This document shows positions 17,866-26,532 of a DNA stretch of 46,248 bases, piece after piece (the first letter of the stretch is position 1; each line of letters opens with the position of its first letter). A model generated the notes under the pieces. That model saw only the letters and a list, made by a program, of their open reading frames with translations, had not been told where the DNA came from and searched no databases. Both the position numbers and the translations under genes were made by a program. This DNA is from Candidatus Avidesulfovibrio excrementigallinarum (GTDB lineage Bacteria; Desulfobacterota; Desulfovibrionia; Desulfovibrionales; Desulfovibrionaceae): the NCBI GenBank assembly GCA_018715085.1, contig DVMI01000038.1, positions 1-46,248 of the forward strand. The letters are read 5' to 3'.

Positions 17866-18699
17866 TTATCGGATGCGGCGGAGGCATTCGGCCACAAAAA
17901 TGGCTCCGGCCTGCGCCACGTTCAACGAATCAAAGGCGCGCAGCATAGGAATATGCAGGAGCGCGTCGCAGCGTTTGGCAATCATGGGACGCAGCCCCCG
18001 TTCCTCGCTGCCGAGCACCAGGACGGCCGGCAGCTGCAACGGCGCGGCAAAAAGATCGGCGCTCTGTTCGCCGCACGCCGCACCGTAGACGGCAAAGCCC
18101 GCCTGCCTGGCCGCGTCGAGCGCGCGGGAAAGATTGACCACACGGCTGACAGGCAGCTTTTCCAGCGCACCGGCAGCAGAACGGCGGGCACCCGCGCCAA
18201 GAAACGCGCCGTTGTGCCGGGGGACAATCATCCCGGCTCCTCCCAGCGCATACAGTGTCCTGGCCAGCGTCCCCACATTGCCGGGGTCCTGCACCTGATC
18301 CAGGGCAAGAAGCAGAGGCAGGGGCGCGTCGGGCGCCGTGGCAAGAAGGTCTTCAAACGCTGCAAACGGCGTATCGAGCAGTCTGGCGACAACGCCCTGA
18401 TGGCGAACCTGTCCCGGGTGGCCGGCAGAAGATTTTTCAAGAACCCTGGCAAGATCGGCTGGTTCGCACAAATGAAAGCGGATTTTGCCCGCGCGGCAGA
18501 GATCAAGGATGGCCGAGGCATCGCCGTGCAGACCCTTGCGGACGAATACGGTATCGATTTTTCCTGGATCGTCCCGGAGCAGTTCAAGCACAGGCTTGAT
18601 GCCGCAGAGTACCGGGGAAGCCGCCTCGTCAGCAATATGGCGCGGCGAGGCGTTCAGCTCAGCAGAGGCACAGGATTTGTTACGGACAGGTTCCGGCAT
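17866..18699 (-). CDS. rlmB: 23S rRNA (guanosine-2'-O-)-methyltransferase RlmB-like (TrmH/SpoU family)
   Basis: 277 residues. An N-terminal substrate-binding part (LCGIKPVLELL, the RNA-binding domain of RlmB) is followed by a SPOUT knot domain with the three family motifs: QDPGNVGTLART (137-148, catalytic Asn141 region), LGSEERGLRP (229-238) and DSLNVAQAGAI (257-267). RlmB methylates the 2'-OH of G2251 in the 23S P loop; TrmH-like tRNA enzymes usually lack the N-terminal domain. ATG 18699 follows CGGAG. First gene of the rlmB-pfk-helicase series, divergent from mltD with a 194-bp shared upstream region. Confidence 0.85.
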   Translation of the reverse strand: MPEPVRNKSCASAELNASPRHIADEAASPVLCGIKPVLELLRDDPGKIDTVFVRKGLHGDASAILDLCRAGKIRFHLCEPADLARVLEKSSAGHPGQVRHQGVVARLLDTPFAAFEDLLATAPDAPLPLLLALDQVQDPGNVGTLARTLYALGGAGMIVPRHNGAFLGAGARRSAAGALEKLPVSRVVNLSRALDAARQAGFAVYGAACGEQSADLFAAPLQLPAVLVLGSEERGLRPMIAKRCDALLHIPMLRAFDSLNVAQAGAIFVAECLRRIR

Positions 18700-18761
18700 G
18701 ACGCGCTCCGTTCAGGTCTGGATGGCGGAAGACGGGATAAAACCGTTGGTTGTAACTAGAG

Positions 18762-18790
18762 TAGACTTTTTCGTTTTTTGCGGATATACT
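18762..18790 (+). promoter_or_regulatory. Candidate sigma-70 promoter of the lytic transglycosylase gene
   Basis: TAGACT (18762-18767), 17-base spacer rich in T, TATACT (18785-18790). The -10 matches consensus at five of six bases and the -35 at four of six. Transcription would start near 18797, leaving a leader of about 100 bases. Confidence 0.45.
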
Positions 18791-18893
18791 CACACGAAAC
18801 ATCTACAGGCTGCATCCGTTTTCCTCATTGCCATCTTCGTGCGTATCAATCCGGAAGGTTTGTATCTTGTATCCTGTTGCCTCTGAGAAGTCC

Positions 18894-20327
18894 ATGGCGT
18901 CGCCCCGGGGCATGCGCGGATTTTTCCGTTCGTGCTGTCTGCTGTGCGCGATGCTGGCAGTTGTTTTGGCGGCTGGTTGCGGCAAGCGTATCGCCGATGT
19001 TAGCGAACCGTTCACGACAGTTTCTTCTGACCGCAACGATTTTGAATATCCTGTTACCCTCCCTGAAGACGACGGAATACCGTTGTCCGGAGCCGAAAAA
19101 GCGGCATTTTTGTCCACGGGGGACTTTGACACGAATCTGTCGCCCGAGCAGACCAGGGAAGTCCTCCGGTATTTCAAGCACTATGTTCACCAGGAGCGGG
19201 GAACCGTCCGCGAAAGCGTAGAGCGGGCCCGGCTGTACATGCCCTATATCCGGCATGTCCTCAAAGAGCGCAATCTGCCAGGCGATTTGGCCTATTTGCC
19301 GTTTGTGGAAAGCAACTACCGCGTTCTGGCCCGTTCGCGCAGCGGCGCGCTCGGCATGTGGCAGTTCATGCCGTCCACGGCAACCTACTATGGCATGAAG
19401 CGCAACGCATGGATGGACGAACGGCGCGATCCCTACATCGCCACCCGGGCTGCGGCCACCTATTTTGAGCGCCTGAAAGAGTTTTTTGATGAGGACTGGC
19501 ATCTTGCCATCAGCGCCTATAACGCCGGCGAGGGCAAAATCCAGCGGGGCCTTGACGCAACCGGCGCAGACAGCTTTTTTGAACTGCGCGCACGCGACGG
19601 CGCCATCACGGATCCCAAACTCAAGATGACCCGGGAAAACATGCAGTACCTGCCCCGTTTTCTCGCGGTGTGTAAAATCATGCGCAATCTGGACATCCTT
19701 GGCTTTGAGCCGCTGGAAGCCAAACCTGTGCCGGCCATGACGACGGTGGCTCTTAAGCCGGGCACGCATTTGCCTTCGCTTGCGCGGGCCGCAGGCATGA
19801 ACTGGGAAACTTTCCGTCAGTATAATGCCTTGTTCTTACGCAACTATTCGCCTCCAGGCCGCTATAAAGCCTATGTGCCTCTGGGCAGTCAGGACAAAAG
19901 TGTGGCATGGTTGAAAAAGAATAAGTCTTCCCAGTACGCCAATTGGCGCGCCTATAAAGTCCAGTCGCGCGACACCGCATACCGGATTGCCAAACGGCAT
20001 GGCATCACCGTTGCCGAACTGCAAAAGATCAATCAGCTCGACAGCGCCGGTTTTCGTCCCGGCGTCAGCATCCTCGTTCCTCCCAAAAAGGCCGCGGTCA
20101 AGAACAGCCGGCCCAAAAGCCAGATCGCCAGTGCCGGAAAGGCGGGCAAGCAGAAAGGACGCACTGTCCGCGTTGCCGATGCACAGACGCACTGCGTCAA
20201 GCCTGGAGACACCATCTGGTCTATTGCCAAACAGTACAATCTGTCACCCAAAGAGGTCCTGGCTGTCAACGGAATGACCGTCAGTACGGCACATCTGCGG
20301 CCTGGCGACGTTGTCAGGCTCAACTGA
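18894..20327 (+). CDS. mltD: Membrane-bound lytic murein transglycosylase D-like lipoprotein with LysM
   Basis: 477 residues. The N terminus is a lipoprotein signal (hydrophobic run ending VLAAGC, lipid-bearing Cys29; the -3 position is Ala rather than the preferred Leu). The SLT domain has the catalytic Glu in LPFVESNYR (Glu139), then GALGMWQFMPSTA and AISAYNAGEG. Two LysM repeats close the protein (about 353-397 and 431-477), separated by a basic linker rich in Lys, Ala and Ser. It cleaves peptidoglycan glycan strands to 1,6-anhydro ends at the outer membrane's inner face. Start ATG 18894 has GAGAAG upstream; ATG 18912 is possible and would leave a shorter signal n-region. Confidence 0.9.
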   Translation: MASPRGMRGFFRSCCLLCAMLAVVLAAGCGKRIADVSEPFTTVSSDRNDFEYPVTLPEDDGIPLSGAEKAAFLSTGDFDTNLSPEQTREVLRYFKHYVHQERGTVRESVERARLYMPYIRHVLKERNLPGDLAYLPFVESNYRVLARSRSGALGMWQFMPSTATYYGMKRNAWMDERRDPYIATRAAATYFERLKEFFDEDWHLAISAYNAGEGKIQRGLDATGADSFFELRARDGAITDPKLKMTRENMQYLPRFLAVCKIMRNLDILGFEPLEAKPVPAMTTVALKPGTHLPSLARAAGMNWETFRQYNALFLRNYSPPGRYKAYVPLGSQDKSVAWLKKNKSSQYANWRAYKVQSRDTAYRIAKRHGITVAELQKINQLDSAGFRPGVSILVPPKKAAVKNSRPKSQIASAGKAGKQKGRTVRVADAQTHCVKPGDTIWSIAKQYNLSPKEVLAVNGMTVSTAHLRPGDVVRLN

Positions 20328-21341
20328 CGTACGGGCCTTTTCCCTCTAAAAAAAGTTTCCGCTGCAGTGGGGCGGTGTGCGCAAAGCCGCATGCCGTCCC
20401 ATATTGATCTGTCTCCCGGCAGCTTTCGAGGGTACAAAAGCGCTATTTGCCGCTTGCGCTGTATCCTCCTTCAATGCAGAGGAACTGCCACCCTCCCCCC
20501 GCACGCAACGTCCCTTTGCGGCAACCGTGTCAGAAAGGAGACGGCCTTCGCATTCTTGTGTGCTGCCTTACTGCATCCTGTTGAAAACGCCTGCGCAACG
20601 CTGCTTGTTTTTCATCCCGTTTCGGGACGGCTCCATGTGCAGCGCTGCCCAGGGCAGGCCTGCTTCGGACGGCATGCGCTCAAAAAGAGGAGGCTTACCG
20701 TAATCCGGCTTCATGTTTTCCATGCTGCAAAAGCAGCTGTGCCCTGTAAGCCGGGCTGCAGAAGACGGTCACCAATGCCGTGAGGAAAGATGGGGCGCGC
20801 TGTCGTTCTCCCTTTTGTCGAAGCCGTGCCGCAACCCCCATGTTGTGGGGGGGGCCGGCATAACAAGGTGGTGCTGAGACACAAATTGTGAGGCAGCTTC
20901 TGATGTCAGAGACGCCGCAGTGCGTCGTGTGGGGATTTCTCAAGGCCGGTAGGCATAAAACGAAGACCGCATTCTGACGGTGTCGGACGTGCGGCCATTC
21001 ACTGTCAGTATCCCTCCCTGGAGAGAAGAGGAACGACTGCCGGAAGAGAGGCAGCAGCGTGATTGCAGTGTGCCACATTTTTTTGACAAGGCGTCCAGGG
21101 GAAGAAGGGGAGCCCCTTTGGAATTGCGTGTGACAAACGCCGGGGCATCTGCTTGAACGTTTGCTTTGTTTTTTAGATTGGCGCAGTGCTGGAACGGCAA
21201 GAGGTGGTTGCATAATGCCCTGGCCTGTTGAGCCATGGACAAAAGTTGTGCCTGACAATGACGCCGGCAGCGCGGAAGGCTTGCCGGGGATGCTCTGCCG
21301 CGATGATGGGAGCGGCAGGGCATCGCCTGACAAGCCTTTTG
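20328..21341. other. 1-kb convergent gap
   Basis: Between mltD (plus) and uppP (minus). The open frames are poor in recognisable features and no RNA gene is evident. A short palindrome CTGACAA-GCCT-TTGTCAG at 21328-21345 overlaps the uppP stop codon; with no T run it is not a clear terminator. I see nothing else I can support. Confidence 0.4.
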
Positions 21342-22172
21342 TCAGCGGACCATGAACCAGTAGACGGGCACGGCCAGCGCCAGCCGGTACCAGGCGAAAG
21401 GCCGCAAAGTCAGGCGGCCCAGCAGGGCGATGAACGTCCGCACGGCCAGCCAGGCAAAGACGAACGAGAAGAAGAAGCCGGCAGCGAACAGAGGAATGTC
21501 GTCTGCCGAGAACAGTGCCAGATTCGAGAGCACATCGTAACCTGTGGCGGCAAACATCAGCGGCACAGCAGCGAGGAAGGAATATTCTGCGGCCACATCG
21601 CGCCGCGCACCCAGCAGCATGCCGCCCATGATGGTGGACGCCGAGCGGGAAAAGCCGGGCCAGAGCGCCAGACACTGGCAGCAACCGATGCCCAGGGCCA
21701 GCCGCGGGGTGATGGCATCCAGCGAAGTGACGCGCGGCGGGATCCGTTCGGCCAGGCGCTCCACCAGCAACATGCACAACGCGCCCACAACCAGGGCCAT
21801 CACGACCGCCTCGGCCGAGAACAGACTTTTGATGTGGTGATGCAGGAGCAGCCCCACCAGGGAGGGGGGGAACGTTGTCAGCACCAACAGGCCTATGCCA
21901 CGCAGCCCGTGCAAACCCTCCTGGGCCAGCGCCGCGCGGGGGTGGCGCAGCTCGCGCAGTCCGGCAAGCAGACTCATAAAGCGCGGCCAGTACAGCGCTA
22001 CAACAGCCAGGATGGCGCCCAGCTGAATGGCCACCTGAAAGACCGAAGCCTTGTCGCCGGTAAAATGCAGCAGCTCCCCGGCCAGGATCAGGTGGCCCGA
22101 GGAAGATACAGGCAGAAATTCCGTCAGCCCTTCCACAGCGCCAAGGATGAAAGCAAGCAGCAACCAGTGCAT
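21342..22172 (-). CDS. uppP: Undecaprenyl-diphosphate phosphatase UppP (BacA)
   Basis: 276 residues, matching the E. coli length of 273. It dephosphorylates undecaprenyl pyrophosphate at the periplasmic face to recycle the carrier for peptidoglycan and O-antigen, and extra copies confer bacitracin tolerance. Motifs: EGLTEFLPVSSSGHL (14-28, with the catalytic Glu and Ser region) and the second signature PGFSRSASTI, in a polytopic protein of about eight hydrophobic segments. ATG 22172 sits one base past the TGA of the tetR gene (22174-22176), so the two are co-transcribed and probably translationally coupled. Confidence 0.93.
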   Translation of the reverse strand: MHWLLLAFILGAVEGLTEFLPVSSSGHLILAGELLHFTGDKASVFQVAIQLGAILAVVALYWPRFMSLLAGLRELRHPRAALAQEGLHGLRGIGLLVLTTFPPSLVGLLLHHHIKSLFSAEAVVMALVVGALCMLLVERLAERIPPRVTSLDAITPRLALGIGCCQCLALWPGFSRSASTIMGGMLLGARRDVAAEYSFLAAVPLMFAATGYDVLSNLALFSADDIPLFAAGFFFSFVFAWLAVRTFIALLGRLTLRPFAWYRLALAVPVYWFMVR

Positions 22173-22173
22173 G

Positions 22174-22755
22174 TCAGTTCCGATCTGCGGCGATGGCTCG
22201 TGACACGAAGTCGACGGCAACCTCATAGAGATGAGGAGGACAATAGGGGGTCAGCAGGCGGGTTCGGTTGGCGCCGACCATGAGCGCAATGATGGCATGG
22301 GCGGTTTCGGGCACGGCCAGCGGCCGGATGGAGCCGTCCTGAATGCCTCGTTCCAGCTCGGCTTCAAGAACGGAGTGCACTTCAAGAAATTTTTCATTCA
22401 TGATGTCTCTGTCCGAGCTGGTTTTCATATCGCTGTATGGTGAACAGCGCACAAGAACCAGCCAGTAGCTGTCTGGCTCAAGCGAAAATTTGAGATAGGC
22501 CCGGCAGAATTCCACAGCCCCGTCGTGTCCTGTAGGTGTGTTGCTGGTGGCCGCGCGCAGCACCTGTAAGAAATGGCACAGAACGTCCAGCCCGGCTGCA
22601 AGGAACAGTTTTTCCTTGTTGCCATAGTGATGGGTGAGCAGGCCAAGAGCGACGTCGGCGCGATCGGAAATTTTTTTGAACGTGGTCTCCGCGTAGCCGT
22701 ATTCCCCAAACAGCTCTTTGGCTGCTTCAAGCAGCCGTTCCTTTTTGGTGCTCAT
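22174..22755 (-). CDS. TetR/AcrR-family transcriptional regulator
   Basis: 193 residues. The N-terminal helix-turn-helix is typical: KERLLEAAKELFGEYGYAE, then FKKISDRADVALGLLTHHYGNKEKLF (about 26-51). The C-terminal ligand domain has no specific signature I can read. ATG 22755 is preceded by GGGGATACA. It heads a two-gene operon with uppP, one base apart, so it probably controls its own operon. A 24-bp region with GATTG and CAATC arms lies 39 bases upstream. Part of its upstream sequence recurs upstream of mmsA (see findings), which makes mmsA a second possible target. Confidence 0.88.
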   Translation of the reverse strand: MSTKKERLLEAAKELFGEYGYAETTFKKISDRADVALGLLTHHYGNKEKLFLAAGLDVLCHFLQVLRAATSNTPTGHDGAVEFCRAYLKFSLEPDSYWLVLVRCSPYSDMKTSSDRDIMNEKFLEVHSVLEAELERGIQDGSIRPLAVPETAHAIIALMVGANRTRLLTPYCPPHLYEVAVDFVSRAIAADRN

Positions 22756-22793
22756 TGTATCCCCGAAGCCTGTAATGAAGATTTCTGCGAGCA

Positions 22794-22817
22794 GATTGTT
22801 TAATCATACAACCAATC
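22794..22817. promoter_or_regulatory. Candidate operator upstream of tetR
   Basis: Inverted arms GATTG (22794-22798) and CAATC (22813-22817) enclose TTTAATCATACAAC. The AT-rich core contains TAATCATAC, which recurs upstream of mmsA. The position upstream of a TetR gene fits autoregulation, but the arms are short. Confidence 0.35.
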
Positions 22818-23194
22818 CTAGCGACTAGAGCGGTGGGAGTCAACGCCGGATAGGGGGCAATGGCTCAAAAACCCGCGTTTTTTCCACCGGATGTGGCCAT
22901 AGAGGCAGGAACGGCGCACAGAGCCGGAGGTGCGGCAGACGAAAAGTCGGCGAAAACCGCGCTGCCCAACGCTGAGGAAACACCGTGCAGGCTACCGGAT
23001 GGCGGAGCGGACAGACCTCCGGGAGGTATCCTCACAGGCTATGCACCCTGCCGGAAAGGACGTAGCCGGACGCCGCGCAGGGCTTGAGCCTGCCGGAAGG
23101 CAGGACGCAGCCGGAGAGGAAAGAGGGCGAACGTGCAGAAGAGGCCGGGGAACGAGGCTGGGCCTGGCTGCAGAGAACTTGCCTTGGCGTGCAG
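22818..23194. other. Gap between mmsA terminator and tetR upstream region
   Basis: Purine-rich, GC-rich sequence with many short repeats of CCGG-type words. Open frames here resemble no family. Nothing supportable beyond the flanking elements. Confidence 0.35.
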
Positions 23195-23230
23195 CAACAA
23201 GAAAGCCGGAGGCAGCGTCTGCCTCCGGCT
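23195..23230 (-). terminator. Terminator of mmsA
   Basis: A perfect 12-bp stem, AGCCGGAGGCAG (23204-23215) with CTGCCTCCGGCT (23219-23230), and a 3-base loop. On the minus strand it is followed by TTCTTGTT. It lies 66 bases after the mmsA stop. Confidence 0.75.
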
Positions 23231-23296
23231 GAAGAGGGCAAAGCGGGATCCGGCCGGCGGAGAGCGTCCGGATCACCGCTTGGTGTTTGGGGAATC

Positions 23297-24835
23297 CTAG
23301 GAGGCCACGCAGGAACGCACGGAGGTGTTCTTGGGGGTCGCCGGAGCGTCGGGGCCCTTGGGATCGTGCGTGCGCACGGTGATGACCTTGTTCTGGGTGA
23401 AGAAGTCGATGCCACCCTTGCCCTGGGCCTTGTCCGTACCGATGAGCGAACCCTTGATGCCGCCGAAAGGCACATACGGATGCGGCGCGCAGATACCCAC
23501 GTTGACACCCACCATGCCCACGTCGGCCATGCGGGCGAACGTTTCGGCGTAGTGGAGGTTCTGGGTGAAGATGCAGGCCCCGTTGCCGAATTCGGAACGG
23601 TGGATCAGCTCGAGAGCGTCGTCCATGTCAGCGACCTTGATGGTCGCAACCAGCGGACCGAACACTTCGGTGGTGAACAGCGGGTTGCAGGGAGTGACGT
23701 CGCGGATGATGGTCGGTCCCACAAAGAAGCCGTTCTTGTTCTTTTCGGGCAGGACGGGCTTGCGGCCGTCAAGCACCAGCGAGCAGCCATGGCCGTGCTT
23801 GAGGGCGATGTCGACGTATTCTTCGACCTTGTCGGCCGCAGCGCGGGAGATGAGGGGACCCATGTACACGTCGGGGTCAAACGCGTCGCCAACTTTGATT
23901 TTGCTGGCGGCGTCCACCATCCGTTCAATCACCTGTTCGTAAATTTCGGGCACGGCAGCCACGATGGAACCGGCAAGGCAGCGCTGGCCGGCGGAACCGA
24001 AGCAGGAGTTGAGGAAGTTGCTGATGAAGACGTCCATGTTGGCGTCTTCCATGACCACGAGCATGTTTTTGGCACCGCCGAGCAGCATGGAGCGTTTGGC
24101 ACCGCGGGCGCAGCCTTCGGCCATTTTTTTCGCCGTGGGGGTCGAGCCAACAAGGCACACGCCGGCGATACGCGGATCTTCATACCAGGTGCCGGGGATG
24201 TCGCGGTGGCCGTGGATGACGTTGACAACGCCGGCGGGCAGCTCGATTTCGTGGAAGATTTCGCACATCAGCTGCATGAAGTAGGGCGACTGGGTGGACG
24301 GCTTGAAAATGAAGGTGTTGCCCGTGGCGATGGCGTAGGGGATGAACCAGCCGAACACCAGCGCGGGGAAGTTGAAGGGGGCCACGCCGCCGAAGACGCC
24401 CAGAGACTGGCGCACCACGCGGGCGGAGATGTTGCCGGACACCTGGTCGAGCACTTCGCCCTGGATCATGGCCGGAGTGCAGGCCGCCGATTCAAGGATT
24501 TCGATGACGCGCTGCACTTCGCCGCGCGCTTCAGAGATATGTTTGGCCTGGTCGTAGGCGATGGCCTGGGCCAGCCGTTCCTTGTTATCGATCATGCCCT
24601 GGCGGATTTTGTAGATGTAGGTCATGCGCTTGGCAATGGGGAACATGCGCCAGGTCTGGTAGGCTGCGTGCGCCGTGGCAATGGCCATTTCGGCCGTCTG
24701 GGGGCCGGACATGGGCACTTCGCCAATCACTTCGCCTGTGGAGGGATTGTACAGGGGAACGGTTTTGCAACCTTCTTCTTCCTGCCACTGCCCGTTAATA
24801 TAATTCCTGATTTTGATATAGGGAAAGTCGGACAT
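23297..24835 (-). CDS. mmsA: CoA-acylating methylmalonate-semialdehyde dehydrogenase-like enzyme
   Basis: 512 residues of the aldehyde dehydrogenase superfamily. The closest fit is the MMSDH branch (MmsA/IolA), which oxidises methylmalonate or malonate semialdehyde with NAD and CoA. Visible: VFGGVAPFNFPALV (147-160), FKPSTQSP (177-184), VGSTPTAKKM (229-238), GGAKNMLVVMEDAN, and the nucleophile Cys286 in GSAGQRCLAGS. The general-base Glu of hydrolytic aldehyde dehydrogenases (LELGG) is replaced by Leu251 (MLLGG), as expected for an acyl-CoA-forming enzyme. The ribosome-binding site is near perfect (CCAGGAGGTCTCT) and codon bias is extreme, so expression is probably high. No valine, inositol or beta-alanine pathway gene lies nearby; the physiological aldehyde is open. 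Confidence 0.8.
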   Translation of the reverse strand: MSDFPYIKIRNYINGQWQEEEGCKTVPLYNPSTGEVIGEVPMSGPQTAEMAIATAHAAYQTWRMFPIAKRMTYIYKIRQGMIDNKERLAQAIAYDQAKHISEARGEVQRVIEILESAACTPAMIQGEVLDQVSGNISARVVRQSLGVFGGVAPFNFPALVFGWFIPYAIATGNTFIFKPSTQSPYFMQLMCEIFHEIELPAGVVNVIHGHRDIPGTWYEDPRIAGVCLVGSTPTAKKMAEGCARGAKRSMLLGGAKNMLVVMEDANMDVFISNFLNSCFGSAGQRCLAGSIVAAVPEIYEQVIERMVDAASKIKVGDAFDPDVYMGPLISRAAADKVEEYVDIALKHGHGCSLVLDGRKPVLPEKNKNGFFVGPTIIRDVTPCNPLFTTEVFGPLVATIKVADMDDALELIHRSEFGNGACIFTQNLHYAETFARMADVGMVGVNVGICAPHPYVPFGGIKGSLIGTDKAQGKGGIDFFTQNKVITVRTHDPKGPDAPATPKNTSVRSCVAS

Positions 24836-25461
24836 AGAGACCTCCTGGAAGGGTTGTGCGCTGTATCGCGCAACGGACTAGAGCGTATGATTATTCTCTA
24901 GCGAAACGTGAAAAAATTGTCTTGCCATAAAGCGACAAATAATATCTTGTTTCGGCACTCGCGTGTGCGTGGCGTGCTCCATGGCGTTGCCTGTCACAGC
25001 GGCCGCCTGCCAAAACGGCCGATTGCTGCCCGGGTACGCTTGTTGTATTTTTTGCTTTCCTTCCGGGCCATAACGGCAAGCCGGCGTCATGAGGCAGCGT
25101 TGCCGCAAGAAGTTTGCCGGACCGCCGCTCCCGGCGGCGTCAGGGGCAGGGCAGCGGGCTCCCGGTGAAGAAGTGCCGCGCGTCAAAGATGTACAGCGCG
25201 CGTGATGCGCGTTACGCTTCAGGCGGTACACGCCTTGTTGCCCTGGTGTGCGGGCAACCATGTTTGTCCACGCCTTTCGGCGCGGGTGTCTGCCTCCTCA
25301 TACCGGCAGGCGTGGTTTGCTCAAGGGAGTCCGGGAGCGTCACGGCTTGCGCGCGGCAGGGCGTCCCTTATGGAGACGGTGGGCGGCAGCCGGCATGTTG
25401 CGCACGTTTCCCCTGCGACAGTCGTATTTCTTCAGTCATTTAAAATTATAGGATAAAAAGC
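24836..25461. other. Divergent gap between mmsA and aroD
   Basis: Holds the upstream region of mmsA (24836-24960, AT-rich) and that of aroD. The most regular element is CTAGAG-N12-CTCTAG at 24879-24902; TTGTC/GACAA arms lie close by at about 24920-24942. No coding frame is convincing. Confidence 0.5.
24879..24902. promoter_or_regulatory. Candidate operator upstream of mmsA
   Basis: A 24-bp inverted repeat with 6-bp arms CTAGAG and CTCTAG separated by 12 bases, 44 bases upstream of the mmsA start codon. The words GACTAGAGCG and TAATCATAC (one orientation each) also occur upstream of the nearby tetR gene. Confidence 0.45.
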
Positions 25462-26244
25462 ATGAGTGTGCAATATCGTTCCCCCCTTTTCCTTGCCTGT
25501 TCGGGGATGGGCAGGCGCGCGCCGCTGACGTGCGTGCCACTGGTTGGCAAAAGCATTGCGGCTGTACAGGAAGAAATCGACTATCTTGGAGGAAGGCGTC
25601 CGGAGTTGTTTGAGGTTCGCATGGACGCCTGGGATTATGCAGCCACGGTGGCGGATCTTATGGCGATGATGGTCGCTGTCCGGGAAAAGACGCGGGGTAC
25701 AGAGCTCATTTTGACGTGCCGGCATCCGCGTGAAGGCGGATTGCGCGCCGTGCCGGAGCAGACGCGCAAGCAGGTGTATGCCGAGGTTGCGCAGAAGGGG
25801 TTGGCGGAATTTGTGGATCTTGAGTTGTCCAGCGGCCCTGCGATCGATGCGGTACGCGAGGCATTGAGGGGAACGGCCACAAAGCTGGTGCTTTCAGCAC
25901 ACGATTTTGACAAGACTCCTTCCCGCGAGGCCATGCGGGCTGTTCTTGAAGCGGAAGTCGCCGCCGGGGCCGATGTCGTCAAGCTGGCAGTGATGCCTGC
26001 CAGGGAAGAGGATGTGCTGGCGCTGCTGGAAACGTCCCTTGCTTTTCGGCGGGCACATCCGGAGATACCTCAGATTGCCATTGCCATGGGCACTCTTGGC
26101 ATGCCAAGCCGGCTTCTGGGGGGATCGTTTGGATCGGATTTGACCTTTGCCGCCGGTGCGCATTCGTCCGCGCCCGGACAGATTCCCCTGGCGGCGCTGC
26201 AAGACTGCTTCGGGGCTCTGTACGGCACCAGCACAGTGGCATAG
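25462..26244 (+). CDS. aroD: 3-dehydroquinate dehydratase, type I
   Basis: 260 residues, the normal length of the class I enzyme of the shikimate pathway. It converts 3-dehydroquinate to 3-dehydroshikimate through a Schiff base. Active-site residues visible: Glu51 (FEVRMD), His147 (LSAHDFDKTP), Lys174 (DVVKLAVMP, Schiff-base lysine), then MGTLGMPSRLLG, the GSDLTFA segment, and SAPGQIP with Gln240. ATG 25462 starts a protein with the usual short N terminus. No other aro gene lies in the window; divergent from mmsA. Confidence 0.93.
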   Translation: MSVQYRSPLFLACSGMGRRAPLTCVPLVGKSIAAVQEEIDYLGGRRPELFEVRMDAWDYAATVADLMAMMVAVREKTRGTELILTCRHPREGGLRAVPEQTRKQVYAEVAQKGLAEFVDLELSSGPAIDAVREALRGTATKLVLSAHDFDKTPSREAMRAVLEAEVAAGADVVKLAVMPAREEDVLALLETSLAFRRAHPEIPQIAIAMGTLGMPSRLLGGSFGSDLTFAAGAHSSAPGQIPLAALQDCFGALYGTSTVA

Positions 26245-26309
26245 CCTGCACGGTAATGCCGTTTTTGCCTGTTCTGGAGAGGACAGCGTCCTTGCGGCGT
26301 GCTGTTTTT

Positions 26310-26330
26310 GGGCTGTGGCCCCTCTTTTTT
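26310..26330 (+). terminator. Weak terminator candidate after aroD
   Basis: A short stem, GGGC (26310-26313) with GCCC (26318-26321), followed by CTC and six T (26325-26330), 66 bases after the aroD stop. The stem is only 4 bp, so confidence is low despite the T run. Confidence 0.35.
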
Positions 26331-26532
26331 CAGCAACGCTTTACATGGTTCTGTGATCGCGCTCCGGTCTTTCTTTGAGAGAGGCCGGTATCTTTCGCTG
26401 GCGTCCGCCAACGCGTTCTGACTCTGTCCCGCACATGTTTTAGGGAGGTGGAAGAAAGCCTGAGGAACGGAAGCGCCCGTTACAAAGGGAGGGCCTCCTT
26501 CCTTCAGACCGGCAGCATTTCCGTGTTGTGTC

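Noticed and set aside
23084-24901. 605-codon open frame on the plus strand opposite mmsA
   Set aside because: Same cause: long antisense frame under a highly biased gene, Gly/His/Asp/Val-rich, no motif.
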